64,000 bases of DNA from Cycas panzhihuaensis (lineage: Eukaryota; Cycadophyta), in assembly GCA_023213395.1 (NCBI GenBank), contig CM041465.1, positions 55,807,741 to 55,871,740 on the forward strand, in the 5' to 3' direction. Below the pieces are notes generated by a model that had not been told where the DNA came from, did not search any database, and worked only from the letters and a program-made list of their open reading frames with translations. Shown in pieces: positions 1 through 9,567 of the stretch (the stretch's first letter is position 1; each line of letters opens with the position of its first letter). Both the position numbers and the translations under genes were made by a program.

Positions 1-988
1 GAAGAAACTAGCATTTAATGAAATATGGTGGCAGGTTTGGAAGAGGAGAGAAATATGAGAATGTTCCTGTGAGTTTGGAGCCTTTGTAGCTTGTCTTTTG
101 GGAGATTTTGAAGAAGATCCTCCTTGAAGCCTTGGAGACCTGCAAATAGATGTAGAGCCTACTGTTTGTAAGCTATAGGGGCAGCAATGGTCCCTGGAAA
201 TGAGCCAGCAGCTGTGTGTCTCTCTTTGCAGTAGATTTCTGTGGAGGATTTTTGTATATTTTTGTGAAAAAATGAGCTAAAGATTCTTGAAAATAAAGAG
301 GATTTATTGTTTTATCTCCTATTCACTGCAAGTGAATATTAGGGATGTCAGGGTGACGCAAATGTGTAGGTGCCATGTGGTAGTTCCACGAAAAAAGTAG
401 AAACTGTCGCGTGATTTTTAAAAAAATTTCAAACAATGGTAAACTTCACTGCATCAACAGAAAGATCGCAGATCGCTAAGTTTATAGTGGTACCAGACTA
501 GAAACAAAAAATAAATAAAAATAAGCAGAAATAAGGGTTTGGAGTTAATATTAAGAGTAAATTAAGGCTAGAACAACTAGGGGGAATACCCAGGTGGTGG
601 GCAAGTAGCCAATACAGTGAAATGGGTCTCAACCAAGGAGTTAATCAGACTTGGAAGAGACCGCAACACGAGTAGGGTGTCATAACAGGGGCAAACATGA
701 CTGACTGAAGCATCCCAAGGGGTCGTAGAGACAAAGTGGGTGGCTGCGCACCATATGGGGTGTAGCATTCGCTAAGGAATGCCCCCATTGTGAGTTGTCA
801 TAGGCCGAAAGCATGCTGTAAGCACATGCAATATGATCAAACAAAGAAGCAATGCAGGCAGGCAAGCATATGTCAAGTAGTCTACACTAAACAATCTCAT
901 CCAAACAAGAGCAGGGAGAAGTGAGAACATATACTTAAGCTTACATAAGTCGATGTATCTTGAGTCCATTCTCAGTAGTTGGGAAACA
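1..988 (-). repeat. 3' LTR of the Tat element (partial)
   Basis: This aligns nearly end to end with 11,156-12,151. In element orientation it begins TGTTTCCC at 988, directly after a purine-rich tract, and it runs off the left edge. Differences from the other LTR are mostly transitions. Confidence 0.85.
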
Positions 989-1000
989 CTGCCCCTTTGG
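989..1000 (-). other. polypurine tract of the Tat element
   Basis: On the minus strand the bases just before the LTR read AAAGGGGCAG, the expected primer for plus-strand DNA synthesis. Its position next to the TGTTTCCC terminus fixes the inner LTR boundary. Confidence 0.65.
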
Positions 1001-1344
1001 CAGCAGAGCCTCACCGCTCAGAAGCGTGACATGATGGCAAATGCTGACAACCAAAAACATCAGTAGCACATGCATATATATATGTAAAAATAATCATGAA
1101 TAGCATATGGACCAAGGGTGTTGGCGAGTATCGTGGCAGAACGCGTGGACAAGGGAGACGGAGACGAGGATAATGTAGGGGCTGCCTACACGTCGTCTAA
1201 ACATCGACCTGCAAGTGTATAGAGCAAATGAAGGGGATGCCCCCTCATTATCAAAGTGCAACGAGTGATAGGAGGGCATCCAACAAACTGAACAAGCACA
1301 TTGAACTAAAAGCAACCAGAGACTCAAGTACGGGCTAGCCAGGC
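1001..1344 (-). other. 3' untranslated part of the Tat element
   Basis: This lies between the RNase H remnant and the polypurine tract. All frames are broken and no integrase motifs are visible, which matters because an integrase would normally lie between the RNase H and the 3' LTR. Confidence 0.5.
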
Positions 1345-1771
1345 AAGCCTCAAAGGTGGTCATCAAGAAGAGGGAGGCGACGCTCAAGGTTGAGGCAGAC
1401 GAGGTTGTCTACCTCAGCATTGAGGTCCTGAGGTATGTGCTAAATATCTGCTGACGAAAAGTGGGCCAAGAGAGATTTGGCAGCTGAAGTGAGGGTTTTC
1501 AAATGAGGGCATCGCACCTAGTAACCTGGGTGAGATGGGACACCACAACCTAAGAATCGCAAAGCAACATGATGGATCTGCGATGGAAGCGGAGAGCATC
1601 GGTAAGGGCTCCAATAATGGTCGTGTACTTGGCTTCGTTATTAGTTGTCTCAGGGATGAAGATCCTAAAACGTAGGAAATCGTGTCCGGAGGGGCTACGA
1701 AGAATCCATGCAGCGGTGGAAGGCCCAGGGTTACTTTGGCTTCTACCATCGATAAATATGTAGAGGGACAT
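1345..1771 (-). pseudogene. isolated RNase H domain remnant
   Basis: The minus strand encodes an RNase H fold start: IFIDGRSQSNPGPSTAAW, then a TNNEAKY motif about 30 residues later and an LLCDS segment. The first motif carries the first catalytic Asp, NNEAKY carries the Glu, and CDS matches the usual GDS Asp region. After a TAG (probably an old CAG), the sequence continues as VVVSHLTQVTRCDA and, in another frame, HIPQDLNAEVDNLV, which match the C-terminal basic and Asp segments of the family. The DG..NPGP form resembles the additional archaeal-type RNase H found in some Tat elements more than the RNase H fused to RT. No RT precedes it: upstream in element orientation lies the opposite-strand accessory ORF. 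At least one frameshift and two stops make it a pseudogene. Confidence 0.65.
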
Positions 1772-2229
1772 GTTTGAACACTAAACCCTGGTGGCAAATA
1801 AATAATGGCAAAAAGAAAGGGATACTCGAAAGATAGGCAATAAGTGGCCATGAAGGGTAGGAGGACCTAGCAATGAGGTTACCCAAGGATGGGAGCACGC
1901 AGTTCGACCACCATCTAAGAGCAGGTAGAGAAAAGACGCCCTGGAGTGCCAAAGGTTACTTTGGAAAGTAAAACATGCCTCCAGATAAAGGAGCATTCCC
2001 TTTGGGGGCCTCAGGAGTAAAAAATGGCTGCGGAAACGAGTCCAAGGCGGCAAAATGAGCCAAACGAGTATAAACTCAGGCATGCACGGGAGTGGCACGT
2101 AAAATGAGATAGAAGGGCCCTAGAAAAGGTGCAATAATGTGGCGCCATAAATGCTCTTTCAAGAGAGGGCATCAATAGAGTACAACGGGTGACAGGGATA
2201 GAAGACAAAGGCGATCAAGGAACCGGGAT
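1772..2229. other. Tat internal region without recognisable coding
   Basis: Several minus-strand frames are open for 65-105 codons here, but none shows a motif I recognise, and they overlap one another. This may be decayed sequence upstream of the RNase H domain. Confidence 0.4.
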
Positions 2230-2278
2230 GGTCCCAACGGCTATCACGAGGTCAAAAACAGAAGTACCCGTTGGGACC
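2230..2278 (+). repeat. 11-bp inverted repeat upstream of a TATA box
   Basis: GGTCCCAACGG at 2,230-2,240 is matched exactly by CCGTTGGGACC at 2,268-2,278, with a 27-nt loop. It ends seven bases before a plus-strand TATA box, so it could be a protein-binding site of the antisense promoter. The role is inferred; the pairing is visible. Confidence 0.7.
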
Positions 2279-2284
2279 CTCGCC

Positions 2285-2292
2285 TATATAAA
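2285..2292 (+). promoter_or_regulatory. TATA box of a plus-strand (antisense) promoter
   Basis: The sequence TATATAAA sits in a GC-richer context and lies about 670 bp upstream of the first recognisable accessory exon on the same strand. Plant TATA boxes have this form. No transcript evidence is available, so promoter activity is inferred from the motif and its orientation. Confidence 0.45.
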
Positions 2293-2790
2293 GAAATCAA
2301 ATGGAAAATGGATTCATTTTCACCGACTCTTGTGAGAAACCGGAGCCATCTCCTTACATAGCGGAGTACCACCCAACTTCGGAGGCATGTGGAGGATGAT
2401 CTGACTATTGGATCAGAGCACAGCGAGAGCCAGCGAGATCATTGAGATGAGATGGCAATGGTCAGGCCAGATCCAGTGAGTGGATCTCACAAAACCTTCC
2501 CCATTTTAAAGTTTGAAATTTATTACTTTTTGTCAATTTTTATATAATTTTTGTGCCCCTTATGGGCAATTAGAGGCCTTTCAGAGTCCAAATTGGACCC
2601 AGAAAGAGGCGGGACCTAGGCATTAGGGAGCCCTGGTCCCGGTGGGCCCCATGGGGTCCACCACAAGATTTTTTTTATTTATTTCCAGGGCAGAAACCCC
2701 TCCTTTTAGGGGGGTTGCCGTTCTTACTATGGCTAAGATCGTGGTACTGCAATCATCACTGCGGGGCCCACAAATCACCACAGGACCCGT

Positions 2791-2820
2791 GCTAAACTTA
2801 GCGGTACCGCTAAGTTTAGC
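2791..2820. repeat. 30-bp perfect palindrome
   Basis: The half-site GCTAAACTTAGCGGT is followed at once by its exact reverse complement. A related but imperfect motif (ctaagtttayagyggtac) occurs in both LTRs, near 475-495 and 11,638-11,658. It lies between the antisense TATA box and the accessory ORF. Confidence 0.85.
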
Positions 2821-2960
2821 ATGGTACGAAGGCAAAAAAATCAAAAAAAGAAGATGAAGGGCCATAAGCCCCCAAATCTCAGGCAGAGAAAGCTAAGAGA
2901 CAGCCAAGAGCATAGATGATTGTTAAGATGCTAACTTTGATTATTTTTTGGTGTTGGCAG

Positions 2961-4990
2961 GCAGTTATCGTGGTGGATAACCGTGAAAACGTCGGCATGG
3001 CTATGCTAAGCTACATAAAGATGATGTCTCGGGAGGACAAGGCGATCTTGCAGAGGTGTAGCCTATACAAGGCCTTGAAGACACCTCAGTTTACATCAGA
3101 TCAGAGGCTTCTAGTAGACATAGTGTCACACTAGGATCAGAGGAGGCACGTATTCCACTTGCCTCAGGTAAGTGATGTGACAGTTATACCAGGAGACATT
3201 CAGCAGATTCTAGGGGTACTGGCGACTAGGAGGCCGGTGACATTGAGAGCGCTGCCTAGCACTAAGGCAGCACACAGAGAGGTGGCCACATTCTTTACAG
3301 GGGCCGACAGGTGGGAGGGAAGAGGAGTTCCTCTCTAGACTATGATGATGTCAAGGATTCCTCGGGTGAGGAAGCTGATCACACTATGCATTCTGTTCCA
3401 GATTTCCCAAAAACATAACTATAGAGAGATACCCGGAGGATGGATAGACGCAGTGTGCCACTGTGAAGTCGGCGAGAGGATGGATTGGGCCACCCTAATA
3501 GTGGCGAACCTCATCGTGCAGCTTGATGCTATCAGGCTAACAGGCATAGGAGGGTTATCATCTGACAAAGTTCTTTGCAATCTTGGTTTTATCACTTCAT
3601 GGTAGTGGCACCAGTGGGCTCCAATGATCCACAGATGGCAGACTCGACTTAGGGGGATAGAGGACTAGGCCTACGTCCGGCGATCAGTGGAGGCGACATC
3701 GCTAGACCTCCTCACCATGACAGACTATGTGGCAGATCCATACAGATTAGTGAGGTGGGACAGTGATGATGAGGTAGGTGGAGCAGGAGTGCCCATAGAT
3801 GATGATGACAATAATGACGGTGCTGACAGAGGAGATGGGGCCAACCCATCACGACCTGCGGGAGAGGCAGGTCCATCAAGGTCGATAGGAGGAGCAGCAA
3901 GACCATCCGGGACTGCCGGAGGAGAGGCAGGCCTATCATGGGCAGCTAAGGAGAGCAGGGGGCCGATGACTAGGGCCCGCAGGCTACGGATCATGAGGAG
4001 ATCCAGAGAGATGAGAGTTGAGCCGGTCCCTATGAGGAGAGAGGCCTAGGCAGAGGAGGTACCCGAGGATGAGGTACCCGCAACTAGCGAAGAGCCAGGA
4101 TGAGAGGATGTTATGTGAGTAGAGGAGCCGACAGCCATGGCAGGTGAGGGCTAACTATTTCCTTAGTCATTTGACAGCTAGGTAGATATTTGATTTTATT
4201 TTATCATGGTATGCAATGGGATATTCACTGACATACGGCATGTTGCATTGGTAGGTACTGCAAAGGTTAGGAGACTCGTAGATGCCATGGTAAGGGAGAT
4301 GTTCCCTCAGGTGTATGTAGAGGGGCAACCGCCCATCCAAGTAGAGGATGCACCTAGATTGGCAGGTGCTCATATGGAGGCATTCACCCCGTTGGTGAGG
4401 GCGAGAGACATCTGGGCTGCAGAGTCCCAAGAGCACATTGCTTTTAGAGGACAGATGCAGTGAGAGCTTGATGAGGCAAGGAGCGAGCAAGGTGAGCTAT
4501 GCGGATGGGTCCAGGCTCTAGAGGCTCAGGGAGGAGCTAGTGGAGATGTAGGGAGCATGGTTCAGATAGCAGTGCTAGAGGAGCACCTCAGAGTGATAGA
4601 GGAGAGATTCTGGAGTATGAAGGAGGGACTCCGGGGAGAGAGGGATCGTATCTAGGCCTGATACGACCAGCTAGTAGACCAGATGGCATCGAGGTCAAGC
4701 TAGAGTAGGACATATACTTATACAGCAGCGACAACCCCGAGATGGCCATGCAATGAGGGGAGCGAGGTAGGTAGCTCACAGAGGCCTAGGAGGAGCCTCA
4801 GAGGGATGTGGTCCCCAGGATAGGGATCACACAGGCCAAGAGATGGTACCCCAGGAGCGGGGCAACAGTACTGTAGGAGATATGTATATGATTTTGACAG
4901 GGGAAAGCACAGGCCTCCAGGGGGTCATATATAGGCTCATATGATTGTACCCCCCCTGCAAGGACACTGGCTTCCCATATGTATGATGTA
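2961..4990 (+). pseudogene. antisense accessory ORF, plant-mobile-domain-like
   Basis: One plus-strand frame stays recognisable from 2,961 to about 4,990 inside a minus-strand element. It begins after a likely splice acceptor (tggtgttggcag). Near 3,115-3,240 it has the pattern LVDIV, H-stop-DQ, HVFHLP, TV, GDI, ILGV, PVTL, which resembles the plant mobile domain (W..RTHTFHLP..E.T.T..D...LGL). A second block (CEVGERMDWATLIVANLI) follows near 3,460. The C-terminal part is first acidic (near 3,765-3,830), then Gly/Ser/Arg-rich, then heptad-like and charged from 4,465 to 4,650. A GT-AG intron at 4,144-4,254 fits the frame. Most stops are TAG, with a few TGA; at several sites the family pattern predicts Trp, Gln or Arg. 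Tat elements are known to carry extra ORFs, some antisense. The mobile-domain call rests on a motif read by eye. Confidence 0.6.
4144..4254 (+). other. candidate spliceosomal intron in the accessory ORF
   Basis: It starts GTGAGG after GCAG, ends TTGGTAG, is 111 bp long and contains in-frame TAA and TAG codons. Removing it joins MA to GTAKVRRLVDAM in the same frame. An intron on the strand opposite to gag implies that this gene has its own transcript. Confidence 0.5.
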
Positions 4991-5299
4991 ATATACAATT
5001 TTTGATGTATATATATACAAGGTAATTGGAACCCCATTTTGATATGAGATGCTGTGTATATCATGTGGTAGATAGCATGTATACTTTGTTTTGTATGTTA
5101 TAAATGTTTTGTTGTAAGATGCATGTATTTCCTTCCATGTATGGCTATATATCTAACAAGAGCACATGCATCCATCATAAGTAGAGGTGATAGAAAGGTG
5201 TGAGATTAGAAATAGAGCGATATGCACATCCATGGAGGAGCATAGTAGAATATATGAAGGAAATAGTAGGCAGAGAGAGGAGTAATGGCACTCCAAAGT
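4991..5299 (+). other. region downstream of the accessory ORF
   Basis: T-rich plus-strand sequence with repeated TGTAT and ATGTAT runs, no sustained ORF. It could be the 3' untranslated region of the accessory gene; no sharp polyadenylation signal can be chosen. Confidence 0.35.
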
Positions 5300-5653
5300 G
5301 TCATCCTAATTACAGGATGCCCAAATAGGAAGACGAAAGTTCCCGAAAGGATATGGGAACACGGGTTCCGCAGGAGGAACCAGAAGAAAAAGGGAGAATC
5401 CATCTCAAATTGCCATTTTACCCGTGGTTAGGAAGAATGGGAACAACCTCAAATGGTAGTTTAGGCTCGTTTCAGAGCGTCATCCTAGTTGGAGGATGCC
5501 CAAATAAGAGGACAAGGTCCCAAAGGAAATGGGAACATGAGTTCCATAGGAGGAACTAGGAGGAGATGAAGAAGACACCTTAAATTTCCATTCTACCCGT
5601 GGTTGGGAGAAATAGGGACAATTTAAGATGGTAGTTTAGGCTCATTTCAGAGC
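5300..5653. repeat. two-copy tandem repeat, about 179 bp unit
   Basis: Unit 1 spans 5,300-5,478 and unit 2 spans 5,479-5,653. Both start GTCATCCTA, carry GGATGCCCAAATA, TACCCGTGGTT and GGTAGTTTAGGCTC in order, and end TTTCAGAGC. The divergence between copies shows that the duplication is old. Tat elements often carry such internal subrepeats in non-coding parts. Confidence 0.85.
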
Positions 5654-6660
5654 ATAAAGAGAGAAAGAGGTGTGCCTAGACCCCACAGGGGTAGGAGTAG
5701 TCACACGCATAATAGAAGATAGGTGACAAAGGGTAGGCCCAATGTGGCTAGACCTACCAGTAAACTCGCTATGGTCGAAACCAGATGAGTGCAACAGACC
5801 TGGCACGTGATGGATCGCGTGGCAAGGTTGCATCTGAGTAGGAGGGGCTCTAGTCTGAGGTAAGGATCTAGAGCGTGAAGAAGAAGTGCCTCTATGAGTG
5901 GCCCATCGATGCAGGCACCTACGTGAAAGCGCTCGAGGAAGCCAAGAAGGTGAAATAGGTGGTTGGTTTAGGACCAGCGGCTCGGGAGCCAATGTAGAAT
6001 GAGGAGGAGTAGGGGTATCTGATCGAGATATCCCCCTAGGTACTCGTGAAACCAGGGTGTCACGTCGAGGAGAGGGCTCATAACCCTCGCTATCTGACTC
6101 AGAATCACTTGTGACAGATAAGTGACTGTAACCACCTACGCCAATAAGGGCAAACCTAACTAGGTTTGGCTCATGACATGGCATAGGGTTCGACTGATAA
6201 AGGTCGGTCTCCTGAAACAAAGGTCCCACAGAAAGGGTAGCCTCCTCAAGATCGCTATCTTCATTATCGAAGATAGCCTGGTAGGTTGGATGAGGGGTGT
6301 GAGATGGCATAGGTTCACGGGCGACAACTTTAACTTATCCTTCGTGGATAAATTTAAGTTACCCCTAATGCGTGGAGCAAATTGCTCCCATTTGGTCAAG
6401 CCATGGTCAACTCAATAAGAGGTTATACTCCACATTGACATCGAGTACAATAACTTTGACAGAAATAATTTTCCCTCTAAAGGTGAGGGAAAGGGAGACT
6501 GTCTCTAAAGGGGACTTCTCAGTCCCATTATACCCTTGGTATTTCTAAGGGACAGACTCAAGAGCTACTATGCCTAGCTCCTTGAGCATACGCGCAGGCA
6601 TAGCATTAACCGAGGAGCCATTATCTATAATGGTCCTCTTTATGATACAATCAAGAGTAT
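5642..6660 (-). pseudogene. retropepsin (protease) and downstream linker of the Tat polyprotein
   Basis: In the frame of gag, the minus strand reads RTIIDNGSSVNAMPARML near 6,637-6,585, the flap-proximal active site of a retroviral-type aspartic protease (usual core D-S/T-G; here D-N-G). About 70 codons later PWLDQMGA and LKFIHEG follow, the second conserved block of Tat proteases. The preceding IVDELHTVAAGMSLMDVL and HALLLEAL segments match the linker that precedes protease in this branch. From 6,310 to 5,642 the frame stays open for 222 codons as an acidic then Arg/Ser-rich tail with no RT motif, and then stops. Stops inside the protease are TAG or TGA. It would have matured Gag; the present copy is not functional. 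Confidence 0.75.
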
Positions 6661-7189
6661 CAATGGTAATGATGAATGGGTAATGCAAAAGCTTCTTCCG
6701 CTTGCTGGGAGATGGGAGATCTCTAGGATCAAATGAGATGATAGGTGGTCCATAGGAGGTAGCACCTATTGCATGGATGGAAGCATCTTGTTAGCCAAGA
6801 GCTTCAAGAAGAAGAGCATGTTACTCAGGGCAGCTTCTCAAGACATCCATCAAGGACATCCCTGCAGCGACAGTGTGGAGCTCATCAACGATAGAGAAGG
6901 GCTTACCCTTCACAGTAGGTTGGGTAAGCACCCTTCGAAAATCATAACGGCCAGGGCATACGTGAATAGTCTTGGGAACTACATGGGGTTCCGGAAGAGA
7001 AATTTCCAGAAGAGGGTCAAGGTGAGATGTAGATGAAGAGGCACCAGCTGCATCTTTAGCGGCTTGAGACTAGGTTAAGACATACAACAGAGTGGTCTTA
7101 AGCAATTGGACAACCTTATTTCCCTTATACCGAGATCGTAAAAGTGATGGAGCATGGCAGTCAGGGGAACGTGAAGAGGATGAAGAACC

Positions 7190-9394
7190 TCATGTACCCT
7201 TCCCTCTACCGTGTGAAGGGTAAGAATCAGGGGATCTATCCCAATTCTGGTTGTTTCTTTGTTGAATATTATGATTACGTTCCCCATGTTTGGGGAATAG
7301 ATCCCTATAAACGGGTTGATTGAGATTAGGCCTTGATGCCTGTCTAGGAGACAAATCACATAGTGGGGCATCACGTGGGTGTTGCGCCTGACAATGCAAG
7401 TCATCGTGAAAACATTCCCTATGGATGGAACACCACCTCTTCTTAAGGGGAGGATTGACTCTCCTTACTTGAGAAGGTTGGGTGCCACCCCCTTTGGGGG
7501 GAACGGCATGAGAAGCTTGTTGAATTAGTTTATGGGAAGTTGGTGATGAAGGGGATTGGAGTTTAAGCTCCTTCATCGTGCACTCAAATGAGCATATAGT
7601 AGAAGTGAGGGGGTCTAAAGTCCTCTTAGTAGGATAAGAGGTAGACCTAGCAGGTTGCGAAGGTTTGGTTTTCTTCGCTGGGGGAGGTGCCTCATGACGT
7701 TGTGAGGGCTTAAGAGGTTTCTTAAGTTCAACTTGGATCTCAATAGCCTCTAACGCCAAGCATTTTGTGATGGTAGAGTTGCATGTAGTTGCCCCTATTT
7801 TGAGGAATTCCACATACACTTCGGGGCGAAGTGCATTGACAAAGAGATCTTGCTTCAACTCTTCAGGTAACGTGGCCTTGGTAGAGTGAAGGAGATCATG
7901 GAATCGCCTCACAAAGTCACGATTCATTTCATCGTGACCTTGTTTGAGTGAAATGAGAGCTTTCATTCTGCTCTCGAATGGATGGGCTACGTTAAAATAA
8001 TTGACGAATTTATCCATCAATTGCTAGAATGAATAAATGAAGTGGGTAGGGAGACGATAGAACTATTTAAGGGCATCACCCTACAAGGATCGCGAAAATA
8101 GCTTCATTAAAATGTGGTCGTAAGCCCAATAGTCTATGCATACCATAGAGAAACTATGCACATGCTTAGCTAGGTCTTGCGACAAAGTTCCGTCAAATTT
8201 GAGAACTTCAGGAGGGTGAGGTGGCAGGTTAGTCCTTAGCGCCTCAACGGATAGTGGCGTCAACATGTAGTCCATGAAGGGACGTGTCCTTACATAGGCC
8301 AAAGGATCGACGAACGGTGAAGAAACAGGAATGGATGGGGGTGGTAAACCTATCCCTCCTTAGGGAAATGCCCCTTGCTAGAAGGCGGGTTATAGATAAA
8401 TCCCTTGGAAGGGAGGCACATTCCCTTGCAAAGGTGTAGCAACATGAGTTGCACTGGATGGCAGAAACGAAGGGTGTGGGACCAGATTCTGACCATATGG
8501 GCCACCCGTAGGTGGTGCAACCCCATATGGGTGCAACAAGTCCACCCCATAAGCTAGAAGATGGTTTCTCCTACCTTGCCCCCAAGGTCGAGATGCATAA
8601 CCCGGGGGCAGGTAAAGGGACGGACCACCAGATGGGTTTTGGATGTATGTGGGAGTGGGTCCCACATAGTTGATAGTATTAGCATTAGTAGGACCTTGAG
8701 GCCTACTCAGAAACACATGTGCCACGTTTGAAGGTGGCGCATTTGTTTGACTTGGGAATGGCATGCTAACCCCAAGCTGGGGAAAGGACATGCTGTGAAT
8801 GGGTCCTGAAGAAGCAGGACTATGGCTAGAAATAGATGGTGCAACACTTGTCCTGGGAGCCGATGTAGACACAGCATGGGACAAGTATGCATGGGTAGAA
8901 GGGTCATTTGTTATAGGAGGTGCAGGTGCAGATGAAGAAGGTGCTACACCGCACAGAACTTCTTCAAACCACCTGGGACGTGGTTGATGGCGAGTTACTC
9001 AAAAGTACTTACTGAGTGCTTTGACCACGTCGGCAGGAGGGGTACCCTCGTAGCCATACGAGGTCAATGGGATCTCGAATGTTAGGGACCCCACAGGGCA
9101 TTCCTCATAAGATTCACCAATAGGATGGTGGGTCTCGTGAGGAGGCGAGTCTTCTACTGCATGAGCAGAAGGGTGAAACGAGTCACGCAGATAATAGATG
9201 GGATCGTCACCCTCGTGGGTGGATCCCAGAACAGACGTAGAAAACTCTTGAGTTCCTAAGACCATGGTGTAGTAAGCCCAATCAGACTGGTAACCTTCCA
9301 TTGTCGAATCAGGATCCGACGATGGAAGGGAACAATGCGATGGGTCTTCTAATAAGGGTGACAGACCTCGCAAGCGATGTGAGAAATGTCGCAT
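7190..9394 (-). pseudogene. Gag of the Tat element
   Basis: All main open stretches (9,394-8,999; 8,884-8,390; 8,302-8,081; 8,020-7,190) lie in one minus-strand frame, so this is a single ORF cut by TAG and TGA codons. The ATG at 9,394 lies about 155 bp after the PBS. The N-terminal third is Pro/Ser-rich. The capsid-like core (LKFDGTLSQDLAKHVHSF, later SL-stop-GDALK-stop-FYRLP and MDKFVNYFNV, then LISLKQ and RDFVRRFHDLL) matches the retrotransposon gag family, in which the stops stand at usual Gln and Trp positions. A Cys/His cluster, CSIHRECFHDDLHC, near 7,430 is the nucleic-acid-binding motif. The frame continues into protease without a shift. Confidence 0.8.
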
Positions 9395-9548
9395 ACAATG
9401 CCTTTACAAGTATTATTAGAAGAAAGCAAAAGGGGTATAAAACAAAAATGTTGGGGGCTACCCAACTGAAAAGCAAGATAAGAAAGCTACCTAAAGGCAA
9501 GAACACCAACTAAAAAAGGGAAGCGAAACTAGTTTCCTTACTGGCAAT

Positions 9549-9566
9549 TCCCCAGTATGGTCGCGA
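9549..9566 (-). other. primer-binding site of the Tat element
   Basis: The minus strand reads TCGCGACCATACTGGGGA. I count 14 of 18 matches to TGGCGACTCTGCTGGGGA, a primer site common in Tat elements, though that reference is from memory. It lies next to the LTR end, whose terminal bases are CA. Confidence 0.65.
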
Positions 9567-9567
9567 G

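Noticed and set aside
2405-2420. PBS-like TGGATCAGAGCA on the plus strand, suggesting a plus-strand LTR ending near 2,405
   Set aside because: No second LTR, no gag or pol on that strand, and one base is missing from the site; the accessory-gene reading is better supported.
2623-2865. Pair of overlapping ORFs around the 30-bp palindrome
   Set aside because: They mirror each other because of the palindromic, low-stop sequence.
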